Origin: Curvularia sp. ZM96 | Taxonomy: Eukaryota; Ascomycota; Dothideomycetes; Pleosporales; Pleosporaceae | Reading direction: 5' to 3' | Assembly: GCA_022457065.1 (NCBI GenBank) | Contig: JAJGBQ010000006.1 | Span: forward strand, 1,364,001 to 1,428,000 | Length of the DNA stretch: 64,000 nucleotides | Shown: positions 56,304 through 64,000 of the stretch, piece after piece | Numbering within the stretch: the stretch's first letter is position 1 | Layout: each line of letters begins with the position of its first letter | Position numbers and translations under genes: made by a program | Notes under the pieces: generated by a model | Told to the model about the DNA's origin: nothing | Seen by the model: the letters and a program-made list of their open reading frames with translations, nothing else | The model's database searches: none

Positions 56304-58689
56304 ATGGCCGGTTACGCGGATCCCGACGCGCAAATGGGCGGAGGACCAGGTCAATACGCGAACCAGAATGGCACACCACCAGCCCCGCAACATCAGTTGA
56401 CTGATCCGGAACTGCGTCTGCAAGAAAACCTGCAACAACTGCGCGAGGGAGGAGACATAATGCACCCGCCTGGTCCACAGCAACCACAGTACCAACAGAT
56501 GGCGCATATGGGCCCGACAATGGGCGGACATCCGCATTTCCAAGGCCCGGCACGTCCAACTCACTCACCCCAGCAAATGGCGCAACATGTCATGAGCTTG
56601 GAGGGACATCACGACCACTACGACCCCAACGATCCGAGCCGCAAGCGATCCAAGGTGTCACGCGCATGTGATGAATGCCGTCGAAAGAAGGTGCGCAGCC
56701 CTCGCGTCTCCATGCGTGATTGGTGCTTACTCCCTGTAGATTCGATGCGATGCCACCAGTGAAAACGGACCAGAAGCCTGCTCTAGCTGCAAGAGGACGG
56801 GTGCGCGATGTCAGTTTAGCCGCCAACCGATGAAGCGTGGCCCTAGCAAAGGGTATGTTGTTTGTGCTAGCATGCTCTGTTGTTGCACATGCTGACAGTA
56901 TTCAGCTACATCAAAGAACTAGCAGACCGACTCAACTCGCTTGAAAGCCAAATCCACCACCCACCAAATCCCACGCACACGTTCGATTTTGGATCCATGG
57001 GAGACCAGACATTCCAGGACACACAAAGCCCCCCTCAATTCAAGCGCCAACGCACCCATTCCATGACCGAGGGTTTTCACGAGGCATTCAGTCGACCCAA
57101 CTGGACTGTTCCGGATCGGGGCAATGATGCGCATGGTATGTCTGGTTTGGGTGACCAAGAATCATCACTCAATGGCAATCGGCGCACCTCGTTTGGTGAT
57201 ATGAACTTGGGTGGTAGTCTTATCACAGGCTCCAACGAAGAAACTCTCAAGGCGTATGTATGTCTCAACGCTCTCGAAACCATTTATACTGATTTTCCAG
57301 ATACTATAACATTATCCACCCAACATTGCCAGTCCTGCCCCACCACGAGTCGCAGCTAAATCGACTTACCAATTGCCCTTCAAAATTACGAGAAACTTTC
57401 TTCATGACCTTGGAAGTCTGTATCCGTTCGCTTGCCTCAAAGGCTCTGCCGCCTCTCGAAGTGACCCTGAATCAGTTGCTGCAACAATGCTTCACTTCGG
57501 TCGATGCAGCCAGCTACTGCTTGCATGACTCGGACAGCTCGCGGCAGTTTTACAATCATCTAGTTTATTGCCAGTCTATGATTCTGCTTGCCGCAGCGTC
57601 TGACAGACCTGGCCCTGCTGTCGTGGGTAGCACGACAGGACTGCTGGCTAGGATTTCAGCTTCTATTGCTGACGCCGGTATCAATGACTCACGAACCCTG
57701 ACAACGATGAAGGAACAAGACGTTGAATTGTACTACACAGCCCGCCGTGTTTACTGGACTGCTTTGATACTCGACCGATTTCATGCCTCAAGCCGGTCAA
57801 AGGATATGATGATCCGACGATATAGCGGAACTCTCTCAAAGGATGACCATACGGCACTTGGCGAAGTTGGTTATTTCCTTGCTCGTAAGTACTAGCCCAT
57901 TCTTGTCTGACCGAACATGACTAAGACTTGATAGGCGCTGCTCAAATCGTAGGCCGGATAGCGTATGTCAACCGAGCAGGAAGTATTCCAAATGTCGATC
58001 CCTCGGCGCCTTTTGCCTTTTCTGCACTCAAACCCGGAACTGCGGAATCAGAGTATCTTAATGGGTTGCTCGACGAAATCAAGCAGTCGATCGACCTGAC
58101 CAGCCTGACTCGAAACTCGCCTCCTCACCTGGCGCATCAGTATCTGCGCGTGTTCATAGCTAGGCTCTCTTTGCAGAACATACCTTCGATCGAGGTTCTT
58201 CATGCTACCCAGGAGCTTCTCAACCACCTAAAGAACGGCGCCATAACTCCGTTACATCACATATTCGCCGCGTTGGTGGCAACTTCACTCACTGAGTTAT
58301 CTGACCGAGTCGAGACGCAAGTAGATGCACAATCGAGCATCAAGGAGATGAGCGATGCCTTAGCCAATGGCCAGATTATCCACCGCAGCTCCGATGGTCT
58401 CGGCTGGGAGACAGCCATCCGGGACCTGTTGCACCAAAAGAAGGCTTCTAGTCCCCCATTTAGCGGCCCAGAGCAAGCCAGTCCTCCGCTGGAACCCAAC
58501 ATGGCCGGTCTCCAACACCTAGCCGCAGCTGCGGTAGGAGAGCGCGAAGGAGCCGGCGAGGCCCGTCCTGGAAGCTCCTCACAGCAAAAAGTAGACAATG
58601 ACCTTTCTGCCGCCATGGCGGCTGCGAACGAGGCAGCCAAAGCGCAGGCTCAGGCCACTGCCGCGGCGGCCCAAGACCTCTTTCCTTGA
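56304..58689 (+). CDS. Zn2Cys6 transcription factor, COL-26/RGT1-like (glucose/starch response)
   Basis: Exons 56304-56690, 56740-56852, 56906-57253, 57301-57884 and 57935-58689 give 728 residues. The N-terminus is Gly/Pro/Gln-rich. The binuclear zinc cluster is split by intron 1: SRKRSKVSRACDECRRKK joined to IRCDATSENGPEACSSCKRT and GARCQFSRQP, six Cys in the canonical order. It is followed directly by MKRGPSKGYIKELADRLNSL, the linker and coiled-coil dimerisation start that is characteristic of the RGT1/COL-26/BglR group. The middle has the fungal-specific regulatory domain (AYYNIIHPTLPVLPHHESQL; LEVCIRSLASKALPPLE; TARRVYWTALILDRFHASSR). The C-terminus is Ala/Gln-rich. In relatives this factor tunes glucose sensing and hexose-transporter or amylase expression; the target set here is inferred from family only. 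Confidence 0.88.
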
Positions 58690-58989
58690 AGTTATTTATA
58701 AGCGAAATTCCGAGTTTGTTTCTTCTTGACGGATATATACCCCTTCAGACTCAGTTCTCGCTATTAAATATACATGGTTATATGTACTTGTTCGTGTTAT
58801 TCTGCTCAGCTAATTGGCATGTGGCTTGAGGAATCAAGTACCAACACTTTTATCAATGTTCATCACCCGAGAGATATGATAATAAAAAAACAGCATCGTC
58901 AAATTTCTCAATCTCATAACATCGGAAAAAACAACAAACTCCACATACCCCATGTATGGCTACAACTGTGGAAAAAGAACAATACTTCT
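58690..58989. other. Convergent 3' spacer
   Basis: AT-rich DNA between the Zn2Cys6 gene (plus) and the small PPxY gene (minus). No coding pattern seen. Confidence 0.45.
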
Positions 58990-59460
58990 CTATATTCCCA
59001 ACTTTGCCCTCATACCACTCAAGTTTTCTGCCGAAATTCGTCTCACTAACACAACGAATACCACCATCACTACCATAACCACTACCATGCCAGAACAAAT
59101 GCACGGACTCCATCCGCCCTTGCGCCGCTGCTCTCTCGCTGCTTCTAGATCTTTCCATCGCGTGATGACTGGTGCCTGGCGCCTGGCGCGGCGTGTGTAA
59201 GGGGTTGTGATGCAGATGGGAATGGTTCTGTTAGCAGCATTGCTGGCAGTAGTGGTGGTGATGGTAGCGGGCTGGAAAGGATTGGTGCTAGGCCGTGTTT
59301 CTAGCGAGACGGTTGTAGTGCGGTAGTTGTCGCGGATGTAGGCGGGGGGTATGTCGGTGGCTGTGTAGGGAGGTGGTAATTCGCTTGTGGTTGTGCGGGA
59401 TGTATAGGGAGGGGGTGGTTCACTCGTGATGGTACGGGTCATGTTAATGTTTGTGGTCAT
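58990..59460 (-). CDS. Small tail-anchored protein with PPxY motifs
   Basis: Single-exon frame of 156 codons from ATG 59460. The first 60 residues are Thr/Pro-rich and carry PPPPYTS, LPPPYTA and IPPAYI, that is two full PPxY motifs and one further PPxY-like motif, ligands of WW domains such as those of Rsp5/NEDD4 ubiquitin ligases. A basic stretch (PYTRRARRQAPVITRWKDLE) precedes a Cys pair and a single strongly hydrophobic segment GMVVVMVVMVVFVVLVRRI near the C-terminus, followed by 13 polar residues. Thus a cytosolic PY-rich tail and a C-terminal membrane anchor are predicted. I do not recognise a named family. The repetitive ACC/ACT-rich coding (many Thr codons) and Val run could also be a chance frame, so confidence is moderate. 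Confidence 0.5.
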   Translation of the reverse strand: MTTNINMTRTITSEPPPPYTSRTTTSELPPPYTATDIPPAYIRDNYRTTTVSLETRPSTNPFQPATITTTTASNAANRTIPICITTPYTRRARRQAPVITRWKDLEAAREQRRKGGWSPCICSGMVVVMVVMVVFVVLVRRISAENLSGMRAKLGI

Positions 59461-59726
59461 GATTGTTTTCGGCTTTCTCTCTTTTTTCTTTTGAGGAGAG
59501 AGGGCGTTGGGAGGGAATGAGGAAATGAACCGGTGATTTTATGCTTCATACTGTGGGTTGTGAATTAATCCCAAGTGTGCTATGGAAGGGTGCAGTGAAC
59601 CGTGGGATGCTCCCGTTCCAGAATATGATACCTTGGTTCGACTTGATCATGGTATATGTGTTAAGCGAATATGGATGTTGGAATTTCGACGGTAGAGAGA
59701 AATGATACTTGAGTAGGAATGTCGAT
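59461..59726. other. Spacer
   Basis: Promoter side of the PPxY gene and 3' side of the SDR gene. Nothing recognised. Confidence 0.4.
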
Positions 59727-60791
59727 TTACGCTGACGCACAATGACCTCCATCTACCCTCAAGTCTGCACCTGTCATGAAGCGACTGCCTTCTGACAACA
59801 AAAACACTGCAGGAGCTTTAAAGTCATCTGGCACTCCTAATTTACCCAGAAGCGCACCAGCCATCCACGTCTTCTCTACTTCTGGATCGGCTTCGAGTAA
59901 CTCGTCGGTCATGGCGGTTCGGATATACTATGACGGGTGCATTAGCAAAACTTCCCACGAATCGGAGTGGAGCAATTTCATACGCCTGGAGAAAGGGTGT
60001 TGACCCGAATACCGTACTGTCCCCATTCCTGTGCAAGTGATCGACACATTTGATGCACAGCTGACTTGCTGGAGTTGTATGCGGTGCAGGTCAGACCCTA
60101 AGGAAACTTATTAGAATTGTTAGGTATGAACCGATTGCTGTCTCAGACGTACCCGATTTGCAATTTGACCCGACATGCTCGCGATGAGCACAATGGATCC
60201 ACCCGTACCCTTCTCTTTCAGGATCCGTGCTGTTCTCTTAACTGATATGAACGCACCCACGACGTTGACCCTCAGCATGCGCTCAAAGTCAGATGCCTCG
60301 TAATCAAGGGCGGGAACCCTTTGTTGTATGCCGGCGCAGGCAATCATGCCGTGGAGTGGCGCACCTAGGTTGTCACCGTCTTTTGATATCTCTTCAAGCG
60401 TCTGGGTAACTTCTGCCTCGCTTGTGACATCGCATTTCCGGTAGGTAGCTGAGGTTCCAACTTGCTTGGCGAGTTTCAAAAGGGCCTGCCATTCTGTGTT
60501 GCTTGGTTCCGGAAGTATATCCAGACAGGCGACATGGCCGCCAACTTCGACGACGGCGTACGCCAGCGTGATACCAAGTCCTCTGCCGCCTCCAGTGATT
60601 GCTATTGTCTTGCCGGCGAGTGAGAACATTGCAGGTACTTGGTGAGCTAAAGTTTGAGTAGTACTGGATGTCAATGCGCTTGTGACGTTTTCAAGTGCTG
60701 AAGGAGACATTTCCGAACTTCCAAAGAATGATCTGGTATGAGTTGACAATGTGTTTTTCCAAAAGATGAAAACCGCTGAGAAGGGGATCAT
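59727..60791 (-). CDS. Short-chain dehydrogenase/reductase (SDR)
   Basis: Classical NAD(P)-dependent SDR. Exons 60791-60153, 60097-59984 and 59927-59727. From the first ATG (60791) the product is 317 residues; an internal ATG at 60710 (MSPSALENVTSALTSSTTQT) gives 290 residues, and I cannot decide which is used. Cofactor fold: MFSLAGKTIAITGGGRGLGI with TGGGxGxG. VACLDILPEP follows strand 2, with an Asp suggesting NAD preference. CDVTSEAEV, MIACAGIQ (the NNAG-like site reads C-A-G), NVVGAFISVKRTARIL and SIVLIASMSGQIANR with the catalytic Ser follow. Exon 2 has TAYNSSKSAVHQMCRSLAQE with the catalytic Tyr-x3-Lys, and IRVNTLSPG. Exon 3 ends FMTGADLRVDGGHCASA. Substrate unknown; similar enzymes act on sorbitol, mannitol or polyketide intermediates. 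Confidence 0.9.
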
Positions 60792-62170
60792 GGCATAGTG
60801 GCTGCAACTATGTAAATATAGGCGACGATGATAGCGTCGTTCTCCACAGCAGACGCATAGTTGCGTTTACGCCTACTATATTGAGACTATCGTGGGCCAG
60901 TGTCAGAGTTTCGAGCATATCTAGAGGCGACATGTGGTTCGGTAACTGGTACGTACTGTTGTCCACAGCTGGATATGCGGGTCCAGCAGCTCTCCGGTAC
61001 AAGAAGACTGCTGTTTCTGCAAGAGGGGTAGTGTTTACCACTGCCAAGAACGCCAGTAGCTCGATTGCGCGAGTGCTTTCCCAAAGAGGAAATTTCTCGT
61101 GTGGAACTGTAGCCACCGCATTGGGAACGCAATATGTAGTACCTCGCTGGTGTTTTCTGTTTTATTTGAAGCCGCTCGGTATCATCTTGAGGCGAACCTT
61201 ACACTCACTTGGTAACTGCATGTATACTGGGACGACGTCTAAATGAAGAGACCAAGTTCTTGTACGCAAGTCTACCGTGCGTTGGCTGCTATTCACGCAC
61301 CATTCGTCTGCTGCAAACCTCAACACACATGTAAGCCCGTCAATCAAAGACAGTACAAACAGAGTTGCTAAGGCAATTGTAGCGTGTTCTTAGAGGTCTC
61401 CAAAAGCGAGCATGCATTTCCCAGGACGTGGCGTCATCGGTTTACAGGACCAACGGAATCGCTTACTTTCTTTTAATTTCTCGGGCCATGAAGCATCTTA
61501 ACAACTGGAACTCGGTATATGTATTCTTCGCAGCCGAAGCACAGACAGTATGTGCATCTTGGGCGCGTTCTCCGGATTCCGGGACGAGATGTACTGACTC
61601 AGCGACATCGCACGGTGGATACCACTCTGTGCGAGGAAACCAATACACGAAGAACCGTGGAAAATACTTCCGCTAAAGTTGCTGAGAGGGATTCTGTCTC
61701 AAGTTGAAGGAGCCGAAACCGAGTCGGTATGGGTGTCACGTGTGATGGACAGCACGAGGGTGAAGAATGTTCCTGCTCATCATTGTGACAATGAGGCTCT
61801 TCGAGGGTCCTTAGCATGCTCTGATTGCGCAAGATGTTGTGCGTCGTGTCCTGACGGTTGATCGGCATGGGGCTCTCCAAAAGGCGATACGCGTCAGCGC
61901 CAAGCGTATGGTGCCGATTGCCGCCTCCTTAGCCCGTTCCGTCATGCTGGCTGGCCAAGGTTCGGGGAAGCAGAAGCAAGAATGTTGGGCAGGCCTGTGA
62001 CAGCGTCGAGGAACCTCGATAGTCGTTCCTCAGAGTAGCATCCTCCTCCCATCCCTGAACTTGCTGCGAGGGATGCAGCTGCTGCCTTTGAAAGCCCTGC
62101 CATAATCTTTCGCTCTCTCGGAGCACCATTCACCACACTCTTTTATAGCCTACCCCAACGCTGGCCTACC
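60792..62170. other. Intergenic, with an unresolved protein-like stretch on the minus strand
   Basis: Between the SDR and esterase genes. On the minus strand at about 60808-61140 a frame reads EKFPLWESTRAIELLAFLAV through PLDMLETLTLAHDSLNIVGV. Further upstream (61347-61160 and just beyond) is a hydrophobic ATIALATLFVLSLIDGLTCV segment followed by WSLHLDVVPVYMQLPS. These look like exons or remains of a small membrane protein, but the only donor I see (GTGAGT near 61212) does not connect the frames, so I do not call a gene. The rest, including 61.4-62.1 kb, shows short frames only. The last 100 bases are the esterase leader. Confidence 0.3.
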
Positions 62171-64000
62171 ATGGCAATACGTCCCCTCAACTCGAGCCTC
62201 ATCTTCGACCGGCGCATCATCCTTGGTCTCGCCGCTGCCGTTATCCTCGCTTTTACCTTCGCCTTCCTCTACTCGCCCGATCTGCGACCCAACACCGAGT
62301 GGATACCACCGTTGACGTCGAAGCCTTCCCCTCCCTTCACTGCGCCGCTGAAGAACACTCAAGACCCGTACATTGTCGAGCTAGACTATCTGGCTATCAA
62401 ACCCAATGTCACAGATAAGGTCCGCTCCTACTGGAACATCCCCTATGCCGCAGATGCTGGAGGCAAGAACCGGTTTCGCGGACCACAGCCTGTGAACCGG
62501 ACGTATGGAATTGGCCGGGGAGAGGAGCCCCTAGTCTGGGATGGCTCGCTGGGAATGTGCCCAAGGATACAGAAGATCAATCCGGCCGAGAGGAATAGAA
62601 AGGATATCTCGGGTCCAGACGTTCTGGGTATCAAGGCACGATCCACAGAAGACTGCTTGAGTCTCAACGTCTTCACACCAATCGATGCTGAAGCAGGCGA
62701 TGACCTCCCTGTTTTGGTCAACATTCCTGGCGGTGGCTTCCATCTTCCTGGACGCAGCAATGGAGGCGAAATGGTAGAGAAAGCTCGACGCGAAAAGGGC
62801 GTAGACGGCAAGCTGGACAAGGGCATTATTGTGGTCACCATGTACTACCGCAATGGCATATACGGCTTTCTTTCTGGTAAAGAAATCGCAAAGGATGGCG
62901 ACTACAACAACGCGCTGCGTGACCAGAGAGCGACATTGGAATGGGTTCAGAAGTATATTCGCTACTTTGGTGGCAACCCCGACCACGTTGTCATCATGGG
63001 CACCAGTGCAGGTGGTGCGTCAGTCATGCTCCAAATGACCGCGAACGAGGGCGACAACCACTACAATGTCCCCGGCACCGGCCGCAAGCAGCTCTTCCAC
63101 GGAGCTATCGCCCAGTCTCCCGCGAGTCCGACCTTCTTCACGCCTGAGCAAGCTGAGAAGTTCTGGAACGAAGTTGCGGACGGACTGAACTGCACGGATA
63201 TTGCTTGCGTCCGTAACGCCGAGACTGGTGACCTATACTACGAGAACTACCCAATGTCTTTTCCAGGCCGGAATACCCCACCCCGTTGGATGTGGGCTCC
63301 AACGACAGAGCCTGAAGGCGGCATGTTCACACAGCCAGCTCCTGCCGCCATTCTGTCGAATAAATATGTCAAAGTTCCAACTATCATCGGCTTCACTTCC
63401 AACGAGGGTACTGATCAGGTCAAGAAGACGACCGACAATGAGGGCGAGTTCAAATCCTACCTCAAGGATCATTACCCCCTGCTCACCGACGAAGACCTTG
63501 AGACGCTAAAGAATACGTATCCCAACGACCGCCACTGGCCCGACAGCGGCAAATGGTGGGATGCAGTTTCCAAAGCCCAAGGTGACATCCGCTACATCTG
63601 TCCTACCTACCTTGCTTCAAACGCCATGTCACGCTTCAACCCTCCGGACGTACCCACCTACCAATACCAATGGGACGTCATGTGGGGCGTTGACATTGAA
63701 AACGGCTATGGCACCAAGCACGCTGGCTCTGTCGGCCAGGTCATGGTGCGCCGCCAAAACGAGATTTCGGATTACTTTATCTCTTTCATCAAGTTTCTCG
63801 ACCCAAATCGCGAACCTCAGACTATCCCCCGCACCGATACCAAAATCGCAAAGTGGGAGCCCCTGGATGAGACGGGCAGACGCATGTTTTTTACCAATAT
63901 CAAGGAGGGCGGCCACAGAGGAGATGGCACAAACATGCTCGGCCCGGTGCGCACGGAGATGCGGGGCAGAGACGATGACCGCGACAGAAAGTGCAGGACT
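62171..64000 (+). CDS. Type-B carboxylesterase/lipase, membrane-anchored (3' end outside window)
   Basis: Open without interruption from ATG 62171 to the last base, 610 codons; no stop within the window. The N-terminus MAIRPLNSSLIFDRRIILGL followed by AAAVILAFTFAFLY is a type-II signal anchor, so the catalytic domain would lie in the secretory lumen or outside. Alpha/beta-hydrolase landmarks: YLAIKPNVTDKVRSYWNIPY with FRGPQPVNRT (the usual YA-x-PPxG-xRF region), STEDCLSLNVFTP, the oxyanion hole VNIPGGGFHLPG, LRDQRATLEWVQKYIRYFGG and the nucleophile elbow VIMGTSAGGASVML (G-T-S-A-G; most relatives have G-E-S-A-G). SNEGTDQ probably carries the acidic triad residue (Glu), and KHAGSVGQV lies where the catalytic His is expected (residue 517, codon at 63719). 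Two early Cys (MCPRIQ, EDCLSL) fit the conserved disulfide. Substrate unknown. Confidence 0.92.
   Translation, partial: MAIRPLNSSLIFDRRIILGLAAAVILAFTFAFLYSPDLRPNTEWIPPLTSKPSPPFTAPLKNTQDPYIVELDYLAIKPNVTDKVRSYWNIPYAADAGGKNRFRGPQPVNRTYGIGRGEEPLVWDGSLGMCPRIQKINPAERNRKDISGPDVLGIKARSTEDCLSLNVFTPIDAEAGDDLPVLVNIPGGGFHLPGRSNGGEMVEKARREKGVDGKLDKGIIVVTMYYRNGIYGFLSGKEIAKDGDYNNALRDQRATLEWVQKYIRYFGGNPDHVVIMGTSAGGASVMLQMTANEGDNHYNVPGTGRKQLFHGAIAQSPASPTFFTPEQAEKFWNEVADGLNCTDIACVRNAETGDLYYENYPMSFPGRNTPPRWMWAPTTEPEGGMFTQPAPAAILSNKYVKVPTIIGFTSNEGTDQVKKTTDNEGEFKSYLKDHYPLLTDEDLETLKNTYPNDRHWPDSGKWWDAVSKAQGDIRYICPTYLASNAMSRFNPPDVPTYQYQWDVMWGVDIENGYGTKHAGSVGQVMVRRQNEISDYFISFIKFLDPNREPQTIPRTDTKIAKWEPLDETGRRMFFTNIKEGGHRGDGTNMLGPVRTEMRGRDDDRDRKCRT

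Overview
This window is nuclear DNA of a filamentous ascomycete. Genes carry short spliceosomal introns (about 44 to 206 nt, GT..AG, CTNAC-type branch sites), intergenic spacers are a few hundred bases to a few kilobases, and the gene families (AzgA purine permease, copper-fist activator, COL-26/RGT1-like Zn2Cys6 factor, PAC1/LIS1, fungal MCU, a Fot1/pogo-type transposon bearing RIP-like C-to-T damage) are those of Pezizomycotina. A Dothideomycete, possibly Pleosporales, is my guess; the sequence alone does not prove it. Exon borders below were read by eye from splice signals and reading-frame continuity.

Left part (1-19.9 kb). The 5' end of a TFIIH subunit gene (TFB1/p62) runs off the left edge. 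A decayed stretch follows (a GMC oxidoreductase pseudogene and a fragment of a beta-sandwich-like protein). Then come housekeeping genes: 2-oxoglutarate dehydrogenase E1 (KGD1), fructose-1,6-bisphosphatase (FBP1), poly(A)-binding protein (PAB1) with an A-rich 5' leader, a 1356-residue Pro-rich coiled-coil protein of unknown role, and the mitochondrial calcium uniporter (MCU).

Middle part (20-42.7 kb). After about 3 kb of apparently empty DNA come an AzgA-type purine permease, RIB3 (riboflavin synthesis), a small secreted-peptide gene interrupted by an in-frame TGA, and a PLP aminotransferase. The XMAP215/Stu2 and LIS1/PAC1 genes are divergent and share one 732-bp promoter region; both proteins act on microtubules. 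The most striking element lies at about 36.0-37.4 kb: a non-coding, multi-intron host gene whose six consecutive introns each carry one box C/D snoRNA at nearly constant distance from the splice sites. Four of the six have 11-13 nt matches to 18S or 25S rRNA placed next to a D or D' box. A 92-residue conserved small protein and two fungal proteins of unknown function follow.

Right part (42.7-64 kb). Two 1847-bp head-to-tail copies of a TA-inserting DDE transposon, both riddled with TGG/CAG-to-TAG stops, flank a gene fragment. A lineage-type hypothetical gene and a gene-poor stretch of about 4.8 kb follow. Next are two divergent transcription-factor genes (copper-fist and Zn2Cys6 COL-26/RGT1-like) separated by 2.4 kb, a small PPxY-containing tail-anchored protein, a short-chain dehydrogenase, and a membrane-anchored type-B carboxylesterase that runs off the right edge.
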